From Blautia wexlerae (GTDB taxonomy: Bacteria; Bacillota; Clostridia; Lachnospirales; Lachnospiraceae), in NCBI RefSeq assembly GCF_013300825.1, contig NZ_JAAIMY010000011.1, positions 1 through 64,000 of the forward strand: DNA of 64,000 nt, in the 5' to 3' direction. The position numbers were made by a program, and so were the translations under genes. Under the pieces are notes generated by a model. That model saw nothing but the letters and a program-made list of their open reading frames with translations, ran no database searches and had not been told where the DNA came from. Position 1 is the stretch's first letter, and every line of letters begins with the position of its first letter. Shown piece after piece: positions 41,342 to 49,425 of this stretch.

Positions 41342-42796
41342 ATGAGAAAAAATAATATGCCACTTAATTTACGGGAGAGAATCAACTCCCGGATCAGTCT
41401 TCTGTGTTCTGTTGTTGTTCTGGTCCTGCTCGTTCTGGTGATGCATCAGATGGATTACACCCTGATCCGTAAACCGCAGAAAGAATCAGCAGAAGCAGCG
41501 GCTCTCAAGGAACAGCAGGATAAGATTGAAGCTGAAACACCTGTCATCTCCACTGCAAGTGTAATTGCTGTTGGAGATAACCTTTATCACAGCAAGCTGT
41601 ATGAATCCGGCGAGAATGACTCCGGCATATGGAATTATGACCATATCTACACTCATGTTCTGGACCAGATTCAGGCTGCAGACGTGGCCATGATCGACCA
41701 GGAAACGGTTTTTGCTCCAAACCACGATGCTGTCAGCACTTATCCTTCCTTTGCCACTCCTCAGGAAGTTGGAGATGCCATTATCAAAGCAGGGTTTGAT
41801 GTAGTGGAATCTGCCACAAATCACGCCGATGATTATGGATATGACTATCTGAAAAGTACTCTGGATTTCTGGAGCACCAATTATCCGGATATTCCTGTAC
41901 TTGGTATCCACGCCACCCAGGAAGATGCAGACACTGTCAAAGTAAAAGAAGTGAATGGTATTAAGATTGCTTTTCTTGACTATACATACGGCACCAATAA
42001 TTCCGGTGCAGGCGAAGGATATGAGTACATGATCGATATCTTTGATAAGGATAAGATCACCACAATGATCCAGAAAGCCAAAGAAATCAGCGACTGCATC
42101 ATCTTTGTGGCTCACTGGGGAACAGAAGATGAAACCATGCCAAATGAATACGAGAAACAATGGGCCGCTTTTCTGATGCAGCAGGGTGTTGATGTGATCA
42201 TTGGCGGTCATCCGCATGTGCTTCAGCCTTACGGACAGCTTTCTGATGACCAGGGACACAATACCACCATATTCTACTCCCTCGGAAACTTTGTTTCCAC
42301 TCAGCAGGAACTCCCGGAACTTCTGGAAGGAATGGCAAGTTTTACCATACAGAAATCAACTCTGAACGGCAAATCAACCATCCAGATCCTTTCTCCGGAA
42401 GTGAAACCTATGGTCATGCATTATGATTACGATAACGGAGAATACGGACCATATATGCTGGATGATTATACAGAAGAACTTGCTTCTTCCCACAGTGTAA
42501 GAAATGTGATCGGTGATGAGTTTACTCTCGATAACCTGAAAGCCAAATTTAAGGAAATCATGTCCATGAATGTGAAGCCTTCCACAAATACAAACCTGCT
42601 GAACGTCAAGTTTGACTGGGAGGGCAACATGATTGACAAAACTACCGGAAATGTAGTGGAAGATACAGAATCCATCCACTCCTGGGAATATCAGGCAGAC
42701 ACATCAGACGGAACCGAAGACTCTTCCGACAGTTCTGACAGCTCTTCGGATGAAAGTTCCGATGATTCTTCAAACGAATATGACAGCGGTTATTGA
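41342..42796 (+). CDS. CapA-family protein, membrane anchored
   Basis: 484 residues. The N-terminal anchor is LCSVVVLVLLVLVM. The CapA metallophosphatase-like domain has ASVIAVGDNLYH, IDQETVF, ATNHADDYG, VAHWGTE and GGHPHVLQPYG, all expected metal-site segments. The C-terminal tail is Ser/Asp-rich (SSDSSDSSSDESSDDSSNEY), flexible and acidic. CapA/PgsA proteins act in poly-gamma-glutamate or capsule export, but lone homologues are common in Firmicutes and their roles vary. No pgsBC genes are nearby, so a polyglutamate role is not supported here. Confidence 0.85.
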   Translation: MRKNNMPLNLRERINSRISLLCSVVVLVLLVLVMHQMDYTLIRKPQKESAEAAALKEQQDKIEAETPVISTASVIAVGDNLYHSKLYESGENDSGIWNYDHIYTHVLDQIQAADVAMIDQETVFAPNHDAVSTYPSFATPQEVGDAIIKAGFDVVESATNHADDYGYDYLKSTLDFWSTNYPDIPVLGIHATQEDADTVKVKEVNGIKIAFLDYTYGTNNSGAGEGYEYMIDIFDKDKITTMIQKAKEISDCIIFVAHWGTEDETMPNEYEKQWAAFLMQQGVDVIIGGHPHVLQPYGQLSDDQGHNTTIFYSLGNFVSTQQELPELLEGMASFTIQKSTLNGKSTIQILSPEVKPMVMHYDYDNGEYGPYMLDDYTEELASSHSVRNVIGDEFTLDNLKAKFKEIMSMNVKPSTNTNLLNVKFDWEGNMIDKTTGNVVEDTESIHSWEYQADTSDGTEDSSDSSDSSSDESSDDSSNEYDSGY

Positions 42797-42819
42797 TGAA
42801 TGCCCGATTTGTATATAGC

Positions 42820-42857
42820 AAAAAAGATGCTGACTGTAATCAGTCGGCATCTTTTTT
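42820..42857 (+). terminator. Terminator of the capA-like gene
   Basis: AAAAAAGATGCTGACTG and CAGTCGGCATCTTTTTT pair around TAAT with one G-T pair. Confidence 0.85.
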
Positions 42858-42861
42858 ATAG

Positions 42862-42905
42862 CAATCCGCTTTGCTACGTAGCTCTATACCGAATAACTGC
42901 TTATT
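42862..42905. repeat. Family G repeat
   Basis: CAATCCGCTTTGCTACGTAG then CTCTATACCGAATAACTGCT recurs at 54738-54780 (three changes) and, degenerate, at 32868. Confidence 0.6.
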
Positions 42906-42919
42906 GCTTTTCACAACCT

Positions 42920-42949
42920 CCGCAGGGGACTTACTTAATTCGGTTAAAC
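42920..42949. repeat. Short repeat covering the tatD stop codon
   Basis: CCGCAGGGGACTTACTTAAT then TCGGTTAAAC is the second copy of the sequence at 6981, again containing the TAA stop. Confidence 0.7.
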
Positions 42950-43717
42950 TCCCAGCAGTTTCTCTGCATTCTGTCTGGTCACATCAATGACCTCTTCTGC
43001 TGTAATTCCCTTCAGTTCTGCGATTGCCTGTGCTACATAAGGCAGATTTAATGACGAATTTCTCTTACCTCTGTTTGGCTCCGGAGACATATAGGGACAG
43101 TCTGTTTCCAGAACAAGCTGAGACAGGGGTGCATACTGAACCGTCTCTTTCAGTTTCTTTGCGTTCTTAAAAGTGACAACTCCGCCGATTCCCAGATACA
43201 GTCCCATTTTCAGATATTCTGCCGCAATCTCCCTGCTGTATGAAAAACAATGAATGATACCGCCATACATACCACCCTGCATATATTCTCTGACGATATT
43301 CAAAGTATCCTCGGCAGCCTCTCTGCTGTGGATCATAAACGGAAGCTTCTCTTCCCTGGCAATGTCAAGCTGAGCGCGAAACATTTTCTGCTGGATCTGA
43401 TGTTCCTCTTCTTCCTTATGCCAGTAATAGTCCAGCCCGATCTCACCGATTGCCACCATCTTGTCCATATGGGATAATCTGCGGATCTCATCCAGAGTCT
43501 CCTGTGTCATCTTATCTGCATCATCCGGATGGATTCCCACTGCTCCATATATAAAAGGATATTTCTCCATCAGCTTCACAGTATCCTGAAAACCGCCTAC
43601 AGATGCACAGACATTCACAATCTTCTCAATTCCTCCATCGTACATAGACGTAAGAAGCGCTTCCCTGTCTGTGTCAAAGGCCTCGTCATCATAGTGCGCA
43701 TGTGTATCAATAATCAT
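42944..43717 (-). CDS. tatD: TatD-family metal-dependent DNase
   Basis: 257 residues from MIIDTHAHYDDEAF. The metal ligands are in DTHAHYDD, IGEIGLDYYWHKEEEE (glutamate), FMIHSREAAEDT, IIHCFSYS and LETDCPYMSPEP. TatD proteins are 3'-5' exonucleases/deoxyribonucleases in the cytosol involved in DNA repair or turnover. The in-frame ATG at 43735 overlaps the ribosome site (GAGGAG) used by 43717. It often sits beside metG in Firmicutes; here metG lies about 2 kb away on the same strand. Confidence 0.93.
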   Translation of the reverse strand: MIIDTHAHYDDEAFDTDREALLTSMYDGGIEKIVNVCASVGGFQDTVKLMEKYPFIYGAVGIHPDDADKMTQETLDEIRRLSHMDKMVAIGEIGLDYYWHKEEEEHQIQQKMFRAQLDIAREEKLPFMIHSREAAEDTLNIVREYMQGGMYGGIIHCFSYSREIAAEYLKMGLYLGIGGVVTFKNAKKLKETVQYAPLSQLVLETDCPYMSPEPNRGKRNSSLNLPYVAQAIAELKGITAEEVIDVTRQNAEKLLGV

Positions 43718-43742
43718 TTTTTCCAATCTCCTCATGTAGTCT

Positions 43743-43839
43743 TATAGCAATTCCATAAAATAATACAATCAAGACAGTTCAGCAGGACTTCACGCTATGA
43801 TGGACTGGATTGTTTGCAGTAATTTATGGAATTGCTATA
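43743..43839. repeat. Palindromic repeat family B, complete copy
   Basis: TATAGCAATTCCATAAA (43744-43760) and TTTATGGAATTGCTATA (right end) are perfect 17-base inverted ends of a ~97-bp element with interior GGACTTCACGCTATGATGGA then CTGGATTG. Its ends and core recur, mostly as fragments, at 21971, 22486, 37047, 37290, 48727 and 56180. Confidence 0.8.
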
Positions 43840-43857
43840 GTCCGGTTAAAAAATCTG

Positions 43858-44286
43858 TTATAAAATTACCAGCTCATCCCCCGGATGGATCACACCGCCA
43901 TGAATAACCTTCGTAAAAACTCCCTGTTTTGGCATAATGCACTCTCCCATTTTCTTAAAGATCGCACATCCGCTGTGGCATTCTTTTCCAATCTGTGTCA
44001 GCTCCAGGACTACATCATTGCACTGGAATTTCGTACCGATCGGAAGTGTGGCAAAGTCGATTCCCTGAACCACCAGGTTCTCTCCGAATGCCCCGTCTTC
44101 TACCTCTGCACCTCTGGCGCGAAAATCTTCAATCTTGTCAAAAGAGAGCAGACTTACCTGACGGTGCCATTTGCCGGCATGGGCATCGCCCTCGATTCCC
44201 CAGTCCTCAATTACTTTAATCTCCGGAACACTTGTCTTCTGTATTCCCTTTCTTTCACTTGTACAAACCGCAATTACTTTTCCCAT
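43858..44286 (-). CDS. MOSC-domain protein
   Basis: 142 residues. The MOSC beta-barrel pattern is GDAHAGKWHRQVSLLSFDKI, FGENLVVQGID, LPIGTKFQCNDVVLELTQIG, then the conserved cysteine in KECHSGCAIFKK. Single-domain MOSC proteins are thought to handle molybdenum cofactor or sulfur-carrying intermediates. It is third in the operon moaC-mogA-MOSC, which supports a cofactor role. Confidence 0.9.
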   Translation of the reverse strand: MGKVIAVCTSERKGIQKTSVPEIKVIEDWGIEGDAHAGKWHRQVSLLSFDKIEDFRARGAEVEDGAFGENLVVQGIDFATLPIGTKFQCNDVVLELTQIGKECHSGCAIFKKMGECIMPKQGVFTKVIHGGVIHPGDELVIL

Positions 44287-44402
44287 AAGATTATCCCTTT
44301 TACCTTCCTGTTTTAGTTTCAGATACTGTTTTCGTACCTGCTCTTCCGTTTATTGCCGTCAGCTTATATTCTCTGCTTTCTTATCCCTGTTATCGCCATC
44401 AG

Positions 44403-44891
44403 TTATCTTGCGCAGTTCCCTGCTTCCCCTGTCATGATCTCAATGCCATGTCCAAGCGCATCAATAATATACTCCAGGCTCTCTTTTACAGCTTTCGGAC
44501 TTCCCGGAAGATTGATGATCAGTGTTTTTTTGCGGATACCTGCCGTAGAACGGCTGAGCATGGCGCGTTTCGTGATAGTCATGCTGTACGCACGCATTGC
44601 CTCCGGAATCCCCGGTACACGTCTGTCAATAATATCCTCCGTTGCCTCCGGTGTAATATCTCTGGGTGAAAAACCGGTTCCGCCTGTTGTCAGGATCAGT
44701 TCCGCTGTGCCGCTGTCTGCAATTTCCGCCATTCTCTCTGACAACATCTTTCTGTCATCCGGCAGAACATCTTCAGACACAACCTCATATCCATTCTTCT
44801 CAACAATCTCTCGGATCGCAGGTCCGCTTAAATCCTCACGTTCTCCGCGATATCCCGTATCACTGGATGTAATGATCGCTACTCTTTTCAT
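44403..44891 (-). CDS. mogA: Molybdopterin adenylyltransferase-type protein (MogA/MoaB)
   Basis: 162 residues. VAIITSSDTGYRGEREDLSG is the N-terminus; AELILTTGGTGFSPRDITPE is the MogA/MoaB signature with TTGGTG; LIINLPGSPKAVKE contains the conserved PGSPK. It adenylylates molybdopterin before metal insertion. The start at 44891 follows AGGGAGG. About 125 bases separate it from moaC. Confidence 0.93.
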   Translation of the reverse strand: MKRVAIITSSDTGYRGEREDLSGPAIREIVEKNGYEVVSEDVLPDDRKMLSERMAEIADSGTAELILTTGGTGFSPRDITPEATEDIIDRRVPGIPEAMRAYSMTITKRAMLSRSTAGIRKKTLIINLPGSPKAVKESLEYIIDALGHGIEIMTGEAGNCAR

Positions 44892-45016
44892 TTTATAAAA
44901 ACCTCCCTGTCGGGCAGATAATTTTTTCGTTATCTGCCATTCTGTATTTCCATTATACACATTTCTTTCATTTTACCCAACAAATATTTTGCAAATCGCA
45001 AAGTAATTTGTGGACA

Positions 45017-45493
45017 TCAAAAATGAAAATCTCCACTCTTACCGCCCGTCTTTTCAACCAGATGAATATTGGACATTACCATATGCTTGTCAATTGCCTT
45101 ACACATATCATAAATCGTCAGAAGCGTCACCTGAACCCCTGTCAGTGCCTCCATTTCCACACCGGTCTTGCCTTCTGTTTTCACTGTACAGAAAGCGCGG
45201 ATAATTCCGTTTATCTCATCCAGTTCATAGTCTACGGAACATTTCTGGATCGGAAGCGGATGGCACATGGGAATCAACTCAGAAGTCCTTTTCACTCCCA
45301 TAATCCCCGCTACACGTGCTACTCCAAGCACATCTCCCTTTTTCACAGAACCCTCTTTCACAGCCTCCATGATTGCTTCTCCTACATGAATCTCGCCTGT
45401 GGCAACTGCTGTTCTGTAAGTGATATTTTTCCCGGAAACGTCTACCATAACTGCGTTTCCGTTCTCATCAAAATGATTAAAACCCTGTGACAT
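45017..45493 (-). CDS. moaC: Cyclic pyranopterin monophosphate synthase
   Basis: 158 residues. It completes ring closure of the first molybdenum-cofactor intermediate made by MoaA. Conserved parts are [59 protein letters not shown] and the C-terminal KTGGKSGDF. The start [10 protein letters not shown] at 45493 lies after GGGGGATTTTGATC; the longer frame upstream runs through the leader RNA. moaA is not in the window. Confidence 0.95.
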   Translation of the reverse strand: MSQGFNHFDENGNAVMVDVSGKNITYRTAVATGEIHVGEAIMEAVKEGSVKKGDVLGVARVAGIMGVKRTSELIPMCHPLPIQKCSVDYELDEINGIIRAFCTVKTEGKTGVEMEALTGVQVTLLTIYDMCKAIDKHMVMSNIHLVEKTGGKSGDFHF

Positions 45494-45522
45494 GATCAAA
45501 ATCCCCCTGTTTAAGTTTTTAC

Positions 45523-45569
45523 AAAAAGCGAGGCTCTTATTGTACGGGAACATACAATAAAAGCCTCGC
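45523..45569 (-). terminator. Attenuator hairpin ahead of moaC
   Basis: On the minus strand GCGAGGCTTTTATTGTA pairs with TACAATAAGAGCCTCGC (one mismatch) and TTTTTG follows, just before the moaC ribosome site. Its left arm is also the partner of a competing upstream helix (see leader entry). Confidence 0.85.
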
Positions 45570-45656
45570 CTGTTCATCACGATACGGTTGGAGTCTTTAC
45601 CCACCGAAATTGACGACACCATGAATACTCATGAGTCAGTCACTCCCCTTTATCTA
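45570..45656 (-). promoter_or_regulatory. Candidate riboswitch in the moaC leader (ON-type layout)
   Basis: The minus-strand leader begins ATAAAGGGGAGTGACTGACT. It contains a hairpin CATGA-GTAT-TCATG closed by GAC/GTC, then CGTCA, then a second hairpin CGGTGGG/CTCCAACCG. ATAAAGG (45647-45653) can pair with the segment CTTTTAT (within 45557-45565), which is also the terminator's left arm. The two helices exclude each other, so forming the first would prevent termination. GGGGAG, CGTCA and GAGGCTTT echo short motifs of the manganese-sensing yybP-ykoY class. The class is not certain. Confidence 0.5.
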
Positions 45657-45662
45657 AATATT

Positions 45663-45691
45663 AATATAGCTTTTGAGAGTGTATTTGTCAA
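45663..45691 (-). promoter_or_regulatory. Promoter of moaC operon
   Basis: Minus-strand TTGACA and TATATT with a 17-base spacer. Transcription would begin a few bases before the proposed riboswitch. Confidence 0.8.
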
Positions 45692-45755
45692 GATAATATT
45701 CGTAAGTTTTCACACATTTTCGCTACCATTCGCTTTGTTCTCAGTAATACAAAGA

Positions 45756-47714
45756 TCAGCAGATTTCTGCACCTGCAGGCATTTCCTTTTCCGGTACCAT
45801 CAGGGAAAGGTTTCCGTCTGCATCTTCTGCGCAGAGGATCATTCCTTCACTGAGTACACCGGCAAGTTTGGCTGGTTTCAGGTTTGTGACTACCATAACC
45901 CTCTTACCTACCATTTCTTCTGCACTGTAGTGTGCTTTGATTCCGGATACGATCTGGCGCACCTGGCTGCCGATCTGTACCTGTGAGCAGAGCAGTTTCT
46001 TTGATTTTTTTACTTCTTCACATTTGATGATCTTACCAACCTGGAACTGAAGCTTGCCGAAATCTTCAAATGTAATCTCAGGTTTTGCTTCAATATCAAT
46101 TACGTCTTCTTTTTCTTCTTTTGCAGGTTCTTCTGCTTTCGGCGGATGAAGCTCTGCTACCTTTGCAAGTACCTCTTTCAGGTCAAGGCGGGCGAAAAGA
46201 ATCTCCGGTTTTTCAGTTACTTTATTTCCTGACGGATAGAGGCCAAAGGTCTTAAGGTCTTCCAGTTCTCTGTCCTGTGCATTTAACTGGGCAAGGATTC
46301 TCTCTGTTGTTTCCGGCATAAAGGATTTCAGCAGAACCGCACCAATGCAGATTCCCTCAACCAGATTGTAGAGAACTGTTGCAAGACGGTCTTTTTTCTC
46401 TTCATCCTTAGCAAGAGCCCATGGCATTGTTTCGTCGATGTATTTGTTGCAGCGTTTGAAGATTGTGAATACTTCCGTCATTGCATCTGCCACGCGGAGT
46501 TTATCCATTTTTTCGTTTACTTTGGCAGGTACGGAGAGAATGAAGTTCTTCAGATCATCATCTACAGGTTCTGTAACGCCTTTGTTTTCTACCACACCGC
46601 CGAAATATTTGTTTGACATGGAAATGGTACGGTTTACAAGGTTTCCAAGGGTGTTAGCGAGTTCAGAATTGAGACGCTCTACCATCAGTTCCCATGTGAT
46701 CACACCATCATTCTCGAATGGCATTTCATGAAGTACGAAGTAGCGGACTGCATCTACACCGAAGAAGTCTACCAGTTCATCTGCATAGATTACATTTCCT
46801 TTGGATTTACTCATCTTACCATCACCCTGAAGAAGCCATGGATGTCCGAATACCTGTTTCGGAAGCGGCAGATCCAGTGACATCAGGAAAATCGGCCAGT
46901 AAATTGTATGGAAACGGATGATGTCTTTACCGATCAGATGCAGGTCTGCAGGCCAGAGCTTATTGAACTGGTCTGTGCTTTCGCCATCGCAGTCGTAGCC
47001 GATTCCTGTAATATAGTTTGTAAGGGCATCAAGCCATACATATACTACGTGTTTCGGATCAAAGTCTACCGGGATTCCCCATTTGAAGGAAGTTCTGGAT
47101 ACGCAAAGATCCTGAAGTCCCGGGAGAAGGAAGTTGTTCATCATCTCGTTTTTACGGGATTCCGGCTGGATGAAGTCCGGGTGTGTATTGATGTAGTCGA
47201 TGAGTTTGTCAGCATATTTGCTCATTTTGAAGAAGTATGCTTCTTCTTTTGCAGGTACACATGGGCGGCCGCAGTCCGGACATTTGCCGTCTACAAGCTG
47301 GGATTCTGTAAAGAAAGATTCGCATGGTGTACAATACATTCCTTCGTAGTGTCCTTTGTAGATGTCGCCTTTTGCATACATTTTTTTGAAGATTTTTTTG
47401 ACCTGTTTTTCGTGGTCTTCATCTGTGGTACGGATGAATTTGTCGTAGGATGTGTTCATCAGATCCCAGATTCTTTTGATCTCACCGGATACGTTGTCTA
47501 CGAATTCTTTTGGAGTGATTCCGGCTTCTTCGGCTTTTAATTCGATTTTCTGACCATGTTCGTCGGTTCCTGTCTGGAAGAATACGTCATAGCCCTGCTG
47601 ACGTTTGTAGCGGGCGATGGCATCGGCAAGGACGACTTCGTAGGTGTTGCCGATATGGGGTTTGCCGGATGTGTAGGCGATAGCGGTAGTGATGTAGTAT
47701 TTCTGTTTTTCCAT
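45756..47714 (-). CDS. metG: Methionyl-tRNA synthetase
   Basis: 652 residues. Class I signatures are AYTSGKPHIGNTYE (HIGN) and GDGKMSKSKGNVI (KMSKS). The zinc knuckle is CTPCESFF and CPDCGRP. The C-terminal tRNA-binding domain is present (FQVGKIIKCEEVKKSKKLLC). It charges tRNA-Met in the cytosol. The start MEKQKYYITTA at 47714 follows AAGGAGACAACAAACC; a longer frame reads through repeat sequence. Upstream lie nested palindromic elements and a T-box leader. Confidence 0.97.
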   Translation of the reverse strand: MEKQKYYITTAIAYTSGKPHIGNTYEVVLADAIARYKRQQGYDVFFQTGTDEHGQKIELKAEEAGITPKEFVDNVSGEIKRIWDLMNTSYDKFIRTTDEDHEKQVKKIFKKMYAKGDIYKGHYEGMYCTPCESFFTESQLVDGKCPDCGRPCVPAKEEAYFFKMSKYADKLIDYINTHPDFIQPESRKNEMMNNFLLPGLQDLCVSRTSFKWGIPVDFDPKHVVYVWLDALTNYITGIGYDCDGESTDQFNKLWPADLHLIGKDIIRFHTIYWPIFLMSLDLPLPKQVFGHPWLLQGDGKMSKSKGNVIYADELVDFFGVDAVRYFVLHEMPFENDGVITWELMVERLNSELANTLGNLVNRTISMSNKYFGGVVENKGVTEPVDDDLKNFILSVPAKVNEKMDKLRVADAMTEVFTIFKRCNKYIDETMPWALAKDEEKKDRLATVLYNLVEGICIGAVLLKSFMPETTERILAQLNAQDRELEDLKTFGLYPSGNKVTEKPEILFARLDLKEVLAKVAELHPPKAEEPAKEEKEDVIDIEAKPEITFEDFGKLQFQVGKIIKCEEVKKSKKLLCSQVQIGSQVRQIVSGIKAHYSAEEMVGKRVMVVTNLKPAKLAGVLSEGMILCAEDADGNLSLMVPEKEMPAGAEIC

Positions 47715-47746
47715 GGTTTGTTGTCTCCTTTTTTGAATGTGGACGC

Positions 47747-48106
47747 TCCGGAAAATATAATTGTTTTCTGTGCGGTTTCGGGAGCTAGTGTACCGACAAG
47801 TTGATTCTTGAAACAATCTTGCAGGATAAATTTTTTATTTCAAGGCGGAGGAAGGAGGCGTAGCGGTGGCTACGGCGACCGACGACAACGCGGAAATAAG
47901 AAATTTAGACGCAAGATTGTTCGAGAAATCAACTTGTCGACACACTAGGAACTCTAAGTGTCTGAAAATCAGCTAAAACCATTCGAAAAAATCTCAAACT
48001 CGCTTCGCTCAGACAGTGAGATTTTTTCGAATAACGCAGATTTCCAGGCACTAAGAGTTGCTACACTCCCTGCAAATGCACAGAAAACAATTATATTTTC
48101 CGAAGC
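47747..48106. repeat. Nested palindromic element (element within element)
   Basis: The outer arms GGAAAATATAATTGTTTTCT (from 47751) and its inverse ending at 48102 match over 24 of 24 bases. Between them are two complete hairpins. The first is 47786-47949, with ends CTAGTGT and ACACTAG and arms including GACAAGTTGATT. The second is 47951-48060, with ends AACTCTAAGTG and an inverse and inner arms ATTCGAAAAAATCTCA perfectly paired. The outer arm plus second hairpin resembles the element at 52023. The first hairpin is a different family inserted into it. Confidence 0.85.
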
Positions 48107-48208
48107 TGGTGTTTGAAATGGTAACAACTGCTCCTTATTTATGGAAGAAAAACATAAATTCTTCATGATAGGAAGGAACTGGTGTTGGGGGAAATAATTC
48201 CTCTTTGT

Positions 48209-48283
48209 CGCAGTGTGATCCTGCCCGGAGGGCTTTTTTATGTTATAGGAACATTACAGAGCAATTTCCTAATAACATAAAAA
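48209..48283. repeat. Palindromic repeat family D, copy 2
   Basis: TCGCAGTGTGATCCTGCCCG then GAGGGCTTTTTTATGTTATA, near-identical to the copy at 27975 which forms the HAD gene end. Here it abuts the T-run of the T-box terminator. Confidence 0.8.
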
Positions 48284-48640
48284 ACGTCTCCTCAGATTAT
48301 CTGAGAAGACGAGTATTACCCGTGTTACCACTTCTGTTCGTTTCCGGGCTCGCGCGGGGAAACCTTGGGAGGTACGTTGTGATACCTCTACGCTGTAACA
48401 GGCGTGCCTGTCGCTGCCTAAAGCCGTTGACTCTCAGCAGTGCCTCTCGGAAGCCATCTTCAACCTGCTCCTTGCATATCCCTCTCAGCCTTTGAATCTG
48501 TGATATGTGATCCATGGGGATTTCTCTGTAATACGGTCTGCGGATCTACTCTCTTCTTCAATGAGTTTGTGTTATTTCGTGACAGCACTCCACTCTGTGA
48601 TCGTGGAAGGCTGTTAGCTATAGGAAATAGTTATTTCCTG
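48278..48640 (-). promoter_or_regulatory. T-box leader, presumably for metG
   Basis: On the minus strand: AAGAAGAGAGTAGA near 48558 (stem I base with the AGTA loop-E type element), the long stem I region, then AGTGGTAACACGGGTAAT, the antiterminator T-box, with TGGT able to pair with a tRNA ending ACCA. The terminator CGTCTTCTCAGA/TCTGAGGAGACG plus TTTTTT is at 48278-48310. Adenine before CCA fits tRNA-Met. A specifier near GAAGATGG (48446-48453) could be read as AUG or GAU; I could not settle it. metG starts about 560 bases downstream, beyond the repeats. Confidence 0.85.
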
Positions 48641-48689
48641 TTATAGGGAAAATATAGCACATTTTGATGGATTTGTAAACCCACATCGT

Positions 48690-48750
48690 TATTGTTCACT
48701 CCGTTCTCAGTAACGTAGCCAAACTATAACAATTCCATAAAATAATAGTT
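48690..48750. repeat. Family C and family B fragments
   Basis: TGTTCACTCCGTTCTCAGTA (family C end, 48692) is followed by TATAACAATTCCATAAAATA (family B arm, 48726), just upstream of the perR promoter. Confidence 0.55.
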
Positions 48751-48758
48751 TTTATATC

Positions 48759-48787
48759 TTGACAATTTCAATCCAATATTGTATAGT
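48759..48787 (+). promoter_or_regulatory. Promoter of perR
   Basis: TTGACA and TATAGT with a 17-base spacer. Confidence 0.8.
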
Positions 48788-48788
48788 A

Positions 48789-48817
48789 TCAATATCAGTA
48801 ATGATTATTGTTATTGA
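48789..48817 (+). promoter_or_regulatory. PerR-type operator at perR
   Basis: A 29-base palindrome: TCAATATCAGTAAT, G, ATTATTGTTATTGA; 12 of 14 positions are symmetric. It starts two bases after the -10 box. The core CAGTAATGATTATTGTTATT matches 49426-49445 upstream of the rubrerythrin gene. Confidence 0.7.
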
Positions 48818-48891
48818 ACAGATTATAACTGCAACTATCCTGAACAGTTATGATAAATCATTTGCGAGTAAACAGGGAAGGGAGGAATACC

Positions 48892-49305
48892 ATGGCGACA
48901 CTGAAATACAGCCGTCAGAGGGAATCGATTAAAGAGTTTCTAAGAACCAGAACAGATCATCCTACTGCCGATGTGGTATATGAGAATATGAAGCTCATCT
49001 ATCCGAATATCAGCCTCGGTACGGTATATCGCAACTTATCTCTGCTGGCTGATCTGGGAGAGATTAAGAAGCTTTCCTCTTTCGCCGGAGCGGATCACTT
49101 TGACGGGCGGACCGAGAGGCACTGCCACTTCATGTGTATCAGATGTGAGCGGATCATCGACCTTGAGAGCGAGGGAATTCACCACATTATGGATCTTGCA
49201 GGTGAGAACTTCAAAGGAAGGATTACTGATTACAGTGCCAGATTCTTCGGCCTGTGTGAGGACTGCCTGAAAGAGACAGAAGGCAACTCTGATGGTTCAA
49301 AGTAG
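48892..49305 (+). CDS. perR: Fur-family peroxide/metal regulator (PerR type)
   Basis: 137 residues. The winged helix has HPTADVVYENM and ISLGTVYRNLSLLADLG. Metal sites are ADHFDGRTERHCHFMC and two CxxC pairs (CIRC near 85-88, CEDC near 124-127) for structural zinc. The product should repress oxidative-stress genes until oxidised. The start MATLKYSRQ at 48892 follows GGGAGGAATACC. Autoregulation is suggested by the palindrome on its promoter and by its sharing that site with the next gene. Confidence 0.88.
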   Translation: MATLKYSRQRESIKEFLRTRTDHPTADVVYENMKLIYPNISLGTVYRNLSLLADLGEIKKLSSFAGADHFDGRTERHCHFMCIRCERIIDLESEGIHHIMDLAGENFKGRITDYSARFFGLCEDCLKETEGNSDGSK

Positions 49306-49382
49306 TTTTTGCTTACATCATTAGTGGCCAAATTGGGAATAACAACTAATGATAAAAAGTTGCAAAAAAGCTAAAATTAAAC

Positions 49383-49411
49383 TTGACTTTTTCAATCAAG
49401 TATGGTAATCT
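49383..49411 (+). promoter_or_regulatory. Promoter of rubrerythrin gene
   Basis: TTGACT and TAATCT, 17-base spacer, about 155 bases before the start codon. Confidence 0.75.
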
Positions 49412-49425
49412 AAAATCACAGAAAA

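Noticed and set aside
41342-42796. Poly-gamma-glutamate synthesis locus
   Set aside because: Only a CapA-like gene is present; no ligase or partner membrane genes lie beside it.
47820-48166. Short frames in the region between metG and the T-box
   Set aside because: They read through inverted repeats and have no coding features.
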